Origin: Hyalella azteca
Lineage: Eukaryota; Arthropoda; Malacostraca; Amphipoda; Hyalellidae
NCBI RefSeq assembly: GCF_000764305.2
Contig: NW_025944357.1
Location: forward strand, 19,107-83,106
Reading direction: 5' to 3'
Length of the DNA stretch: 64,000 nucleotides
The notes beneath the pieces were generated by a model. The model did no database searches. It had not been told where the DNA came from and worked only from the letters and a program-made list of their open reading frames with translations. This document shows positions 37,216 through 49,700 of the stretch, one piece after another. Within the stretch, counting starts at the first letter, position 1; the number at the start of each line of letters is the position of its first letter. The translations under genes were made by a program, and so were the position numbers.

Positions 37216-38080
37216 GATTTATTCACTTGTTGGAACGTAGGAAAATGAGCTTGTGAAAAACGTAACATGAAGCGCTTCTGGGGTCTAAACTTGGGTTGCG
37301 ATGTTTCATGAATTCGTAATAACTCGTATAAGAAATCGAGAAATTTTATTTTTTCAACATTAATATTTACTTTTTCGAGTCACAATTTAAATTATATAAT
37401 ATAATTTTTTTAGTTCCACTATTTTTATAATTTTTCTCTATGGAATGAAATATGCATTTTATATCACTTAATTATGTAGGGAAGAAGCATGCTTTTCTGT
37501 AACAGATAACTTCACCTGCCGTTCATTTGAATTCGATTTAGCTCCATTATACGTTAACTGAAATTAGCAGGATAAATACCCAATTCTTCGATCACATGCA
37601 GTAAGTGGATAAGAAAATCATTCTTCCTATGTCTTTGATAATTATCAGTTGAGTTCAAGGAAAGCAGTTAGAAATTCTCCCTACCCATTTCTGTACATGG
37701 GGAAGTCAGGATGCAGTAGGATCGAATCAATTGTATGCTCCTGCGTAAATAAAGAATAAAGAATTAAAGTAAGCGTAATGAAAGGCTCATATATTCTATG
37801 TATTAGATCTCCAACTGAGAGCACGAATATATAATTCAAATTATGCGCATTCACTGTCCTAAAACTTCCTCATACTGATTTATTACACTGAGTATTATTT
37901 CAGCGAAAACATATACTTAAACTAATAGAAAAAAAATTATATGTGTACATCCTCATTTGAGAAAGAAAATTCTTGCTCCACCCGATTCAATTCATCATTT
38001 TTTTCTAGCAAAATCACAAAAAATACAGGATATTCAGCCAGATGTACAAATTACGCTTAATTAGTTGGATCTTTGCAATG
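37216..38080. other. Non-coding stretch
   Basis: AT-rich, with no recognisable gene or repeat. Confidence 0.5.
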
Positions 38081-38085
38081 GTCTC

Positions 38086-38142
38086 TTTGGATCTCTTTGC
38101 ACAAATGAAACTATGGATCTCTCTGCACAAATGAAACTATTT
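38086..38142. repeat. Direct duplication of about 28 bp
   Basis: GGATCTCTTTGCACAAATGA and then GGATCTCTCTGCACAAATGA, each followed by AACTAT. Confidence 0.8.
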
Positions 38143-38380
38143 TGCTCAACATTTCCAAGGTTTTTGTCTTCCAAAAAACACCTTTTGCGTCCTGAAGGTT
38201 TTTTTTGTGCCGTGCATCTATCGTAACGTTCTTGGTATGTGACATTTCCGGTCGAAGCTGCATGACGGTTAATTCCCGCAACACGCCTCCTTTAATATTA
38301 AATTAGCATCATTTGAAGCTACTGATGCTATAAGAGAATCACCAACAGTTCGGCTCAGCCAAATGGGAAAAATCTAAATA

Positions 38381-38537
38381 TAATGGCTGATATATATTGG
38401 TTGATATTTAATGGTTGATATTTAATGGTTGATATTCAATGGTTGATATTTAATGGTTGATATTTAATGGTTGATATTTATTGGTGGATATTTTATGATT
38501 GATATTAACGGTTGATATTTAATGCTTGATATATATC
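38381..38537. repeat. 14-bp minisatellite TTGATATTTAATGG
   Basis: About ten imperfect tandem copies of a 14-bp unit. Confidence 0.92.
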
Positions 38538-41340
38538 TTGCACAAATATTCTAACGAATAGAGAATCATGGCATATAAATATTTAGAGTGCGTGAATTCA
38601 TAAACTTGTGAATATTTAGACTGAAATGAATTTACATTAGATATTAAGTTGATCATTTGTCGCCAAAATATGATAATACTGAAAAAATTTTAACATTATT
38701 CCTCGAATGGAATGTTCCTGTCACTTTTTTCTAGGATTTAGTTCATATTAGATTCATGAGCAAAAATGTTATGATAATTGAAATATTATAAGTAATGATA
38801 AATTTTTATGCACTTCCTGCTTGTATACTTGATTTGCGTTCACTTTTGAAAGTATGGGCCACGAAACATTAACGATACGTTCCGCAAGATTTATGGGCTA
38901 ACATTAAGGCGAATGATTCCATAATTTTTAGAGTTAATAGCTTTTCAGTAAGTATTTATCCAAACGTATGGTATTGCGTTTATTTGTGGTATTGCGTTTA
39001 AGTATTTATTCTACAACATGGCAATACCATGGTATATTGATTCAAACGCATGGATAATCATAGTAATTTTCCATTTGGTCTATTTTTTTCTAATTTTTTT
39101 GATCCACTGTCGCATCTCTTATAGAGCCGAAAGATGAACATTTTTTCTCCCTGATAAATCATCACTAAACTTAAATAGATCAGTGAAGTGATATCTTAAC
39201 TCAAACTTTGTCTCATATTCAATTAGTTCTTCTTGCGCGCTGTTTTTTTCTCGAGTTAGTGGATCAAAGTTAAGGTACTTTTTCTACGCATCCAGTCAAA
39301 TTTATGGTTCGCTAATAGGGCGCTTTTTACCTCCCTCGAATAAACTTTATGTTTCACAGTCATGTCAACATTTAATCCCCTGAAATCTATGTATTTTTCC
39401 CTTCCGTACCGCTGACATGACCCCATAGTTGACTTCATTCTTTTTAGAAACGAATATCTAGTTTTCTATGCCCTGGTAATGTCGCATAACGTTTTGGCAT
39501 CAGCCGATATGCATTGCAAGCATTTATCGATTTTAAAATAAATTAAACAGTCTAACTTCCTCCCATGCTTCACTGTATTATTCCCATGTTTCAATCAAAG
39601 TAAAGCATGAGAGAGCAATTATCGCGTCAGTTTTTTAGATGGTTCGTTCTCATTAATTTTTTCCCTATTTTTTCGCAGGACCTAATAAATTACTTTCGCA
39701 GATTCTAAATGCCATATAAATTTACGTAAGCGTTCAAATGTTGTGTAGGCTTAACTCGGACACAGTGCCGCTAAAACCACGCCAAGACAAACATTTATAG
39801 CATTCATGAGATAAAATTTAATTTGTGTTTTGACGCCCGGGACACCAAACGATGGCGGGCGGTCAGGGACGCCCCTCCACGTTTGTCCCATTACTGTCCC
39901 GCTCTGTGATGGGCCGCCCCAGCCCTGACTGTGTTGATAAATTGTTGCTTATTGCAGGATAAAATTTTGTCAATACGTCACTGTCTTTAACTCGGTTACT
40001 GCGCACAGTGGGCACAGCTCTGCAAACATTAGTAATTACACGGTCAAGAGCAGTTCTAAGAACAGATTTTAGTTGAAGCCTTGTGTACGAGTAGAACTTA
40101 TTTTCCATTTTCTCAGTAAAATTATTATTGAGAAAACCACAACCATTCCCCCAGCGTTGACAATATGTAAATCAAACAATGGATAAATTAGAAAAATAGC
40201 TTCTAGAGCCGCTAGATGTTTTCTTGACCAATCGAGTGATATGCCTCTCAACGTTGTGGCTTGGAAATTAAATGGGAAGATAGATTTTAAATTATGCAAA
40301 ACATTTCTAATTTTTTCAGGAGAGCCAAATTAGTGAAAGAGAACAAAATACTGTAAGTAAATGCTGAAAAAATGCTTGACAATGCATCCCCAGCCATCTC
40401 ATCGCCAATTTCTCGTAATGAAGGTACCACAACGCTGCAAGGGAACCCTCAATGAGTCTATTGAGGGCACTCTGCATGCCTTATCATTGTCCAGTTTAAC
40501 GTGAATGATACCCTATAAATAAAACTATCCTTAAATAAATCTCTGTAATAAAAGGTAAAAAATGTTCATCCAGTTTTGTCTAACGGAAAAAACTGAAGCA
40601 CGCACTTACTTGAAATTTTTGTGTTCGAATAAAGATTTTTTTTTTACATCTACGCTTGCCTTAAAACATTATGCTCGTAATGGTTCGAGTATGTGAGTAG
40701 TTGGTACCTTAAAAATCAGGCATAAGCTATGTGCTTGGTAGGTGGGCTCTCCATACAAATGTTTGCTGTTATTTAATTAAGTCAATGAACAATCATATTA
40801 TTTATCATTGATAAGTTAAGTAAAGTAAGGTAAGCTAATGTGACGTAAAGCAAAGAATTACACTGAATCTAAATCATGAAAGATGATAAAAGGAAGTTAA
40901 TTTTAAAAAGAATTGTAGGGAAATAGTACTGCTGACAAATTTCATTAGTCGTTAAAAATTTTAATTTGGACAAAATTAAAAAATTTTCGATCGAATATTT
41001 GAATTTCGATCGAATTTTTGAATTGAAAATTTACGAAAATAAAATAGGGAACAGCGAATGAAACTAAATAGTAGTCCATGAATGTTGAATAGTCCAACAA
41101 AACAATAGATTCTTCTTTATGAGGAATATTCATTAAAATTAAAGGTTATATCGCGGCGTGACAACTGTCAAATTATGATGAGTGCTGCTAACCGATGCTC
41201 CATTATTCGTGGCTGCCCGCAGTACATTCCCTTTTAGGTGCCTTTTTCCTGCGCTTGGCTACCCAACCAGTTCATAAAAACAATCTATTTTTTGATCTCG
41301 TGCCCAAGAGTAATACCATGAAAATTTAAGTCATGGCCAG
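38538..41340. other. Upstream intergenic region of the atonal gene
   Basis: No coding signal. An end-like piece of the MITE at 21971 occurs near 38846. As the 5' flank of a proneural gene it is a candidate location for enhancers, but no individual site is diagnostic by eye. Confidence 0.4.
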
Positions 41341-41373
41341 CGGCGGTGTCCTCTCCTCTTTTCGCTGCTTCCT

Positions 41374-41397
41374 ATTGGCTGGAAGAATGACCACGTG
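41374..41397 (+). promoter_or_regulatory. CCAAT box (inverted) and CACGTG E-box
   Basis: ATTGG at 41374-41378 and CACGTG at 41392-41397 lie 70-120 bp before the predicted start of transcription of the atonal gene, in a G+C-rich island covering 41330-41620. Confidence 0.4.
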
Positions 41398-41464
41398 ACT
41401 CAATTATCCTGGGACGAGCTTCTGCGGTTGGCTAGTGCTGGCTGCGGTTGCCCGGCGGTCAGGC

Positions 41465-41498
41465 TATAAGCTGGGCATTTGTGAACGACCACAACAGT
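41465..41498 (+). promoter_or_regulatory. TATA box and CAGT initiator of the atonal gene
   Basis: TATAAG at 41465-41470 and ACAGT at 41494-41498 have the correct 31-bp spacing. A start at about 41496 would leave a 5' leader of only about 24 nt before the ATG at 41520. A longer transcript from an upstream promoter cannot be excluded. Confidence 0.4.
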
Positions 41499-41519
41499 GG
41501 CAACTTTGCGGCCGCAGTT

Positions 41520-42506
41520 ATGGCTGTGTCTGTGTGTGTGGCTTCCAGTGACTCTCAGCGGGCCAGGTTCCTGCAGAACATGGAATCTACAGGAATGGGA
41601 ACGGTAACTTCCAGTGCTGTTGGAAACCCACAAAAGCAGTACTTTGCATTAGAGGATGTAGTTAACAGGACATTTTTCAACAATCATATCTCCAAGACTG
41701 AGAAACGTAGCTTTAATGATTATGATAAAACTAAAGACAATCGAAACTTATCTCTTGAACAGAACATCCAAGATTCAAATTCATACTCGGAAGAACTAAG
41801 CCAAGATGTACTGAATTCGATGCCGGAAACTCAAAACACGCATAACGTAAATGACTCTAGAATTTTTTCTAGTATATATTGCCAAGGTAGTCCGCCCGCA
41901 GCGAATCTGTATTTTTTCAGCGAGCTCTCTCCTTATACTTTTGAATCTTCATTTCACATCAGCCAAAATTTAGCCCAGTCACTAGGAAGTCCAGGACTGC
42001 CATCACTGTTCAGTCCAAGCACCAGATCTTCGCTTAGTCCGTGTTCGTCTAATGGCTCACTGTCTCCTCCTCCTCCTCTGGGCTCGTCTTCTTGGTGTTT
42101 TGAAACTTCAGAAGAAACTCATCTATCTCGAACAGACCCAATCAACTCCGCTGGAAAGCATCTACCGAAACCCAAAAACCATAACCGCAACTCCATCGTT
42201 GAAACAGAAACGAAAAAAATTGCACCCAAGTTGAAATTTTATGGCACTGGAGCTCTTTGCTCCTCATTATCTTCGTCTGTAGCGTACAAGAGGCAAGGGA
42301 ACAAACTAAGCAGCCGCGAAGTTTTGAAGAAACGTCGTTTGGCCGCCAACGCCCGCGAAAGAAGGAGAATGACTGGCCTTAACGAAGCCTTTGACAGACT
42401 GAGGGAAGTGGTGCCGGCCCTCACTGGAGACCAGAAGCTGTCCAAGTTTGAGACTCTTCAGATGGCACAGACGTACATCAACGCTCTCTTCGATCTGCTG
42501 CACTAG
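41520..42506 (+). CDS. ato: Atonal-family proneural bHLH transcription factor
   Basis: A single open frame encodes 328 residues from the ATG at 41520. The frame is open 24 codons further up but only from a TTG, so the ATG is preferred. The bHLH domain is the extreme C-terminus (about residues 270-328): basic region [15 protein letters not shown], helix 1 [15 protein letters not shown], a short loop, and helix 2 [28 protein letters not shown] and [14 protein letters not shown] are diagnostic of the atonal group rather than neurogenin, NeuroD or achaete-scute. The domain ending the protein, a Ser/Pro-rich stretch at residues 153-191 and the lack of introns also fit insect atonal. It would bind E-boxes as a heterodimer with Daughterless and specify chordotonal organs, photoreceptors and other sensory precursors. 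The paralogues amos and cato are less likely from helix 2. The N-terminal 150 residues are not recognisable, as expected for fast-evolving flanks. Confidence 0.93.
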   Translation: MAVSVCVASSDSQRARFLQNMESTGMGTVTSSAVGNPQKQYFALEDVVNRTFFNNHISKTEKRSFNDYDKTKDNRNLSLEQNIQDSNSYSEELSQDVLNSMPETQNTHNVNDSRIFSSIYCQGSPPAANLYFFSELSPYTFESSFHISQNLAQSLGSPGLPSLFSPSTRSSLSPCSSNGSLSPPPPLGSSSWCFETSEETHLSRTDPINSAGKHLPKPKNHNRNSIVETETKKIAPKLKFYGTGALCSSLSSSVAYKRQGNKLSSREVLKKRRLAANARERRRMTGLNEAFDRLREVVPALTGDQKLSKFETLQMAQTYINALFDLLH

Positions 42507-42774
42507 AAGCAAAGACGTTATTCTGCTGGGCATATGAGTCCTGATTCTCAAATAATCTGATCAAGTAAGTAGCGCCCATGAAGCCAAATGTTATACTGTA
42601 GCTGGGAACCACTACCATGTACTGACCGTAATCGCGGAAGTCTACTGTACACTGCGTTGTAAATTAGCTAGTAATATGAGGTGCACAATGAAAGAATCTG
42701 AATTTAATATTTTAATGAAAAAAACTTGGCAAAAAACACATCCTAATTTGCACGGATCGTTTTCCGTTAAGATA

Positions 42775-42780
42775 AATAAA
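42775..42780 (+). terminator. Poly(A) signal of the atonal gene
   Basis: AATAAA 269 nt after the stop codon is the first canonical signal downstream. Confidence 0.6.
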
Positions 42781-45513
42781 TGGGCTAACCTGAATCGTAT
42801 ATTTAAACCCTAATACAAGATCGTTATAACTCTTAAACACCTTCGGCGAATAACGTACCAACGTTCAATGACGTACGTGTAACGTCTCTACGCCGTCTCT
42901 GCAACCATGGTTGAAGTCCAGGGAATGCCATGGATTCCTTTAATAACTTGTCTCCTGGGAAACTGTTCGCTGGTACTATTGTTAGCTGTATTAATTTCAA
43001 TTCCAGCACAACTGATTCTTTTGCTGACTGTTTTCAGGATTCTCTTGCTGACGGGTTGCAGATAACAAACAAATTTAGAGATAATAGAACGATGTTATGC
43101 GCAATGCAACATAATCACTGCACCAACCAGTTGGCATGAGGTGGATGTTGACAATTATTGTTTCAACTATTCAGTATGTCAATCGGGTAGTATCTATAAA
43201 CGAATGGACTTCACAATTTGAGATGTGAAAAATTGGCACAACTTCCCTTCCAACCTCTCACGTCTGATGATCTCTCTATGCTATCTGGTTTCTCCCGCTC
43301 GTATCTCTAATTTTTTGAAAAACTATAAACGACGCGAGAACTATCGCACACATGTGCAGAACCCTACAAAACGTTAAGTTCACCTACAAAATAAGAGCGT
43401 GATAATCCTGAATTAAACAATTTGCTATTAATGAAAATAATCTGAATAATTGAGTATTACAAAAAAATTCTAATAACTTCCTTTAACGATTGCGATTAAT
43501 AAATATTCTCTATAACTGGAGTCTATACGATTACAATACCAGAGGATGCAGTTACATGTTTTAATGCTTGGTCATAAAATATATTTGATAAAGCCAGTGA
43601 TCTAAGCCTAGCATCTGATAATTATTGTTAAACCATTTGTAAAAATCCAGGCACAAAACAATTTTTGCATTTCTTTTCGGTCAGCTTGTACCTTCACTAA
43701 ACTTGACGAATAATTTTATTTAACTACTGAAAATATTGTATGGTATGAGCTGTCATTAGCATGGTGGTAGCATAATTAGAGTTCAGTGAACTGAATGATT
43801 GAAAGTCTCATTGAACTTTTAATTGCCGAGAAATTGGCAACATTACGGAAGTTCCAGCATTCACAGGCGGTAATTCTTATTTATTACTGACATAAATAAA
43901 ATTGATATATGTGCAAAATTCATAGTGCCCAATCAAACCGATATATTGCGTTTCAATGCCAAGACGCAATGGAAATTTTTGGTTTATTTCTTTTTCAACT
44001 GATGGCATCTTAATCGCTATAAAAAATCAGAGGTGTCAAATTTGGCTTCTCACGTGCACAACAATAATTCACGCAATGCCTACATTCTCATTATAATGGC
44101 AATGGAACCATGACGAACATTTATTAAATTGTGTTTATGTTCGTATGTTTCTCGTATCTAAATTGATTAGACTTATAATGTTTCATAAGTGATCCTTTGA
44201 ATGCTTTAAGGCCTAAGTTTAACTTTTGACATCTCTCTTCCTTCAGAGCTTCTTGAAAATTCTGCAGTTCTAAGCTGCGGAAACGGCCTTCACTGTCCAA
44301 GAAACGTGGATTGACTTGTTTCCAATAAACAATCACTACTCGTATTTGATATTAAGTACCTGAAGAATGTTAGTTCTGTGGTATGGAAACAGCACGGTTG
44401 AATGAGGCAGTATGAGAGAACTGGAAAGGAGGGTATTAGATTAGAAATTATAATAGCATTTTTAATTACCAAATTATGTCTCTTACCGGTTTATAATCTC
44501 AATAGCGGGATATAAAGTATGTTTTCAATCAAGAGGCTTAATGATCGAAAGTTATAGTTTATATTGCGTAGGTTATGACTCATAGTTTTGTGGACAAATA
44601 AAAGACCAGACTACGTCATAGCCTTAAGAAATAAAACATTGCGAGCCAAACAATAATATTAATAGCAATAACCAAACAAGCAATAACCTTGTATCAAGTT
44701 CTGGTCAATCCTGTGGCATTATACCTGATCTGTAGCGTATTCGAAAGAAACTGGTCATTTATATTACTTATGTACACACAAGCAATGATAATGTTGTCAG
44801 TCATTACAAAATGGGGTTCAATCGCTCAAACTGAAGAACTGAACTTCAAAATGAAGTTCAATCGCTCAAACTGGCATCCATGGTCAGTATGATAAATTCT
44901 GCAATGCAGAGATAGAGATAGGAATTTTCTCATCCCATTGTTTAATGCGGTAGATTTGGCAGAGGCCTTTTCTTAGCTTTCATCCATTTATTATGCACTG
45001 CATGCATCCAATATGTTTTATGACGGTGATTCCTCTCGAAAAAACTTGTCAAACAATTTCATGCTCATATGTTCAGATAATATATGTATTTTAGATTTTT
45101 CTAGAATAACGCTTTTTTCATTCATTATCCTATGCAAGAAATCTCATATTACGAGTAATCATGTAGTTTAAGAGGGTCGATCGAAGCAAACGTTGGCAGT
45201 TCCAAAGAGAAAATATACATGCATATTAGTAGTGTTTTGATTTCCCCACATTTCCCGTTATAACTGCCTTTCTCCAATGCTCTTAGGTGAACTTTTTCTA
45301 TGAATATCTGGAAATAATTGTTGATGGAAGTCGATGTTATACATTCGCGTATCAGAACGCCCCTAGGAATAACAATATGGTGTACTAATTGGGTAAAATT
45401 AACTTGATTCATTCATCATCATTCCTTATATATGAATCTGTATTTGAGCAAATTTACAATAATGATTGCTCGAAATAAAGGTCTGATTGTGGTAAATCAG
45501 TCGTACGACAAAA
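42781..45513. other. Non-coding stretch 3' of the atonal gene
   Basis: No recognisable gene or transposon. Frames of up to 87 codons on the minus strand have no known domain. Confidence 0.5.
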
Positions 45514-46168
45514 TACGTAGGGTAACATGGGGCAGCGAGCCCACTGCGGGTCACGGGCCCATATAGCGGGTTTCTCGCTAAGTATGACAGACAGATATTT
45601 GTCCGTGTTCTCTACCGCCGGTCGACAGTTTCACTGGGATGAAGTGTACGGATTTACGTTTTGCTAAGTGTTTGCGTTATTAAGTTATTTGTGAATAACT
45701 GTTTTAGCCCAGATGAATTTTTTTTGCTGATAAATAAAATTGCTTTCGATTACTGTAGATGAAGCTTTCGAAATTACTGTGAATTATATTTTGAAAGTAA
45801 TATTTATAGGGATAATTTTGAGATCAAGTTTAGATTATTAGCTTTTAAAATAAAATATTGACACGATATAAATTGAAATGATACCTAGTGGGGGCAACGG
45901 GCCCACGCGTGTCACGGGGCAAAGCGTCCATGGTGAAGTCTTGTGTTAAACATCATTAGATTTGTCTCAATGACCTTTTCAAAACTATGACTAGCTTTTT
46001 GAATTACAAATTACACTTCATATTGCATGATTTTTTGATTTGCCGCCTCAAGGCAGCAGGTTTAGTTTCTAGTTATGCGTGTTATGACCCCTTACCGAGT
46101 TATTGACTCTTGCCTTGCCAAAAGTTGATTTCAGTCAACACCAATGAGCCAAAAGTTGATGAGTTTTT

Positions 46169-46270
46169 ATGGTGTTGGCTGAAATCACGATTAGGAATGA
46201 ATTCTCTGCACATAATATCTGGATTATGGACGAAGCTGGATTGAAGTTTTTCTCTGATCAACTAAATATA
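46169..46270 (+). pseudogene. Fragment of pogo-type DDE transposase
   Basis: NEFSAHNIWIMDEAGL matches the block around the first catalytic Asp of pogo/Tigger transposases (family form ...I.N.DETGL). Upstream and downstream homology is lost. About 35 codons are recognisable, and it cannot be active. Confidence 0.6.
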
Positions 46271-46275
46271 TTTTT

Positions 46276-46398
46276 TCTAGTCAAGGATATATTTTTTCAT
46301 GTCAAGGACGAATTTTTTATCGCAAGGATATATTTTTCAAGTCAAGGATATACATTTTTATGTCAATGAAATATTTTTCTTCACGTCAGTGATAGATT
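46276..46398. repeat. Tandem repeat, unit about 20 bp (GTCAAGGATATATTTTT)
   Basis: Six imperfect copies of GTCAAGGATATATTTTTTCA inside the pogo-like element, next to the transposase fragment. Confidence 0.8.
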
Positions 46399-46400
46399 TT

Positions 46401-46560
46401 TTAAGGGGACCGTCTAACCTAAAATTTTCAATTTTGGCGTTTTCCACTTTTTGGGCTCATCTTAAAGCTCACTTTTCAACGCATTCAACGGTACCAGAAT
46501 CATCCCTGTGCGTCAAAAAATGATTTCGTGACAGCTTCCCAAAGAAGAGGGGCAATGGGC
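46401..46560 (+). mobile_element. Left-end fragment of the TTAA-flanked family
   Basis: TTAA-GGGGACCGTC is followed by the same order of blocks as 16688-16800 (AAAATTTT..ATTTTGGC.TTTTCC, CTCAT.TTAAAGCT, CAACGGTACCAGAATCAT). It is nested in the pogo-like element. The inner end is indistinct. Confidence 0.6.
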
Positions 46561-46753
46561 CCATTTTGACACTTTTTACAAAATAGTGTTTCATTAAAAA
46601 TTTAATAACTCTATAGGCGTCTAATTCACATCATACATTCCTCATTAGTTGTACCTTTAAACAAAACAAAGAACCACCTCGTATCAATTAAAACTTCGTC
46701 AAAAATTTAGTTTAAAAAAAAGTGGGGGGCGCGCTGCCCCACGTTGCCCTACG

Positions 46754-49700
46754 TGTGATCTAGATATATAGTTTTTTTGGAAATAATCTGTTGTTACTTG
46801 TTACCTCAACAATAATTCATCCTGCAAGTCCACATTATATTTATTTTGCAGCCATCAGATAAAATAATGCTCAATCTCCTGCACACATTTTTAACGGCTA
46901 ACTGAAGGATTTCTCGATTAATCCTATCATAAAGCTAGACGCGTTACGCATGTAAGACGCAGAAGATGATGGCAGCGCTCGACTTATTTGAGAATAATTA
47001 CCAGCCATCAAACACGCAGGTCGAGGGGCTTGCACTTGACGCGGGGGCGGATCAAGCTTCGCGTGACGGAGCGTCATTCAAGAGCGCATCTGTATGTAGC
47101 TTCTGATCGCGATCGAGTAAAATAACAATGGCATTTAAATAATATACAGAAACGTGATCGCCTGATACCCGTTTAGGGCAGTAATATAAAAATATATCTG
47201 ATCATTGGTGGTAGGTGTTCATGATGCCTCCTACGATATGGCCGACGTTTTCTCTTTTACTTACTCCAATGTTTTTTTAATTGTATTGAACAACTGCAAA
47301 GCACTTCAAACCAACAAAAAATATAATTTATGTATTATCGCTTTTATCTGAACAATTTGTAACTTTTGTTTCGTCGTTCACCAGGTAGGAAGGTACGAAG
47401 CTTTCTTCATTAAAGTCGTTCTATTTTATTTGTAATAATTTAAAGAAAGAAAAACATAATCCAAGTTATATGAACACTATCAGGACGATACACAATATTA
47501 AGAATATCAAAGATCCTTCTACCATTTAACGAGAAACATTTAAGTGAACCACAGATTCTTTGTGAGGTAATAAAACATTTTTTACAATGATTTTTTTGAG
47601 AGAGGCAATGATGCAGTAAAAAATAAACTACAGTTTTTTCATGATGTAACGAAACATTAACAAGTATACTACATCTATTTTCCGGCCAAATAGCTGTCCT
47701 GTGACTTTACTGTGGTATTCGAAATAATTGTAAAATATGTGTATTACATTGAAACTTATTTTACAGAATTTTCAAATTCAAAGATGGAAAATCAGCCATG
47801 TATTCACTTGACTAACATTGCACCTGATCCAAATGAATTTTCTGCGAGTAGTAAGTTTTTTTAAATGGCCACGATGATTATCTATCACTTCCCTGTTTTG
47901 TTTCTGAAAATAAAAATTTGTACCTGGACTCCACCAAACAATTGAAGCAACGAAACATCCCGAGATATATGATCAAGGTCACATTTTTCGCTTAACCCAA
48001 GATCTGGCAGTAAACTTGAATAAAATGTCCCACATAGATAAATTAAAGCGATCAAGTTGAGAAATTACAAATACATCATTGTGAGAATCTAATTCGTAAT
48101 ATGCTTTAGTTACTCTGTAACGCTTTATATCCAACAAATTAAAAATATTATTAAAAAATGAGACGATAAATCGGCTGGAGTACGGCAAAAAAATCCAACC
48201 AACTTCATCCAGGTAAGAGCAGGATAAAGCTCCGAAGACTTGAGGGATGCAAGCAGAATTATATTTATTATTGGAAAGAATCATGGGAAGAGTATTATAT
48301 ACCTAAAATCTATAATACTGAATCGCTCAACATCGACTACCTGATCGATGCATCGGTTGAGAGTCACTATCACAACTACAACATTATAGTGAATATCAAC
48401 GGTGGAACTGACGTCGCACATCAATGAGGCACTCGTTGCAACACGAAACAGAGCGATTTCCTAGTCTACAAATACAGTTGTGTGCGATGCGCAACAACGT
48501 AACTGGCGGAGCAAATGACTATCTGAGCAAAAAAGGAGGAATTATCAATCAGGGAATTTATTCAAGTGCCCCATCATTCAGCAGTATTAGTTCATGCTGA
48601 GCAGTTCGTACGGTGTACCTGTGTTCGATAGCGACGTAACAATTTTAGTTTCTGTAACGGTCTTTCCGATTTACGAATTTTTGAACCCTATATATTTTCA
48701 AATAAAAGCCTTGCTTAAAATCCGCACTCAGTTCTTATCCTCATAGTATTTTAAATAGATAGGCCAGTCTTCTCTGTGTATTTTAAGTCGATTCATTTAT
48801 TATTTGTTAATTCAGGTTTCAATGTTTACCTGTGAATTTGGGATTCAAAGTTAATTGTACTCCGAAACGTTTTCTTGTATAGTTAATTTTTCGCCCATCT
48901 TCTTTTTTTAATTCTGTTGAAATTTGTGATTCAAACTAGCATGTTATTTCTGTACTTGTATACGATCGAAATGAACTGAGAATTATCTAAAATTTCCTCA
49001 TTTAGAAGAAACCCAATCTTCACAAACGGCTTAAGAAACCCCTTATTGTACCTCAAAAATATAATGTTACATTTAGATGTTAATTTCGCCCTGCTTTGAG
49101 TAGCATGACGCAAGATATAAAATTAAATCAATAATCAATTGAATCTCAAAGTCTGGCACACGAAACCAGAACTGCTTCGCTGTTGGTCGCTGCTCCTGTG
49201 CTGTGTGTTTACTGTTAATGACTTTCATCTATTCGAAACTTATATTGTAGGCAAAAGATAATTATCTCTGAGACAAACTGCGTTTAAGATTTTCGGAATA
49301 TTTAATTATTTGAATAATTGATACCGTAGCCAATAGTACATTTTGATACATCAAAACCTAAGCTAAACTTAACTTATGAGTTGGAGTATTCGCATCACGC
49401 AATAAAAGTATCATATAGTTTTCACGCGTTAACTCATTATGCATGCGCGCAAAGTGAACCCATTCCTCCGACTGCAATTCAACTCACCAGGAAAATATTG
49501 ATGTTACTTCAGTCGGTGTTTCTTAATTGAAGTTTATCGTTGGTGCATGTAAAACAATAAATCTAAACAAACTAATAAGAGATACGCCCTTCATAGTTCA
49601 AGTTATACTTTGGCAAAAAACAGGTTTTGTTGTTTGTCAATATCAATAACCTATGTACTATTATGTACGGGCAAGTTTTTTGGAGTCTTACATGTATCTA

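Larger units (their letters stand above)
45516..46753. mobile_element. Pogo-like (Tc1/mariner superfamily) remnant with terminal inverted repeats
   Basis: The left end, CGTAGGGTAACATGGGGCAG then CGAGCCC, pairs with the right end at 46725-46753, read on the other strand as CGTAGGGCAACGTGGGGCAG then CGCGCCC. The arms are about 28 bp with a few mismatches. TA precedes the left end; TG follows the right end, probably a mutated TA. GGGCAACGGGCCCA-like blocks recur inside both ends (45890 and 46550). A piece of pogo-type transposase is inside at 46169-46270, and a fragment of the TTAA family has inserted at 46401. Confidence 0.7.

Noticed and set aside
41448..41519. Upstream extension of the atonal frame by 24 codons
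   Set aside because: It begins with TTG, overlaps the TATA/Inr pair and has no ATG. The ATG at 41520 is the supported start.
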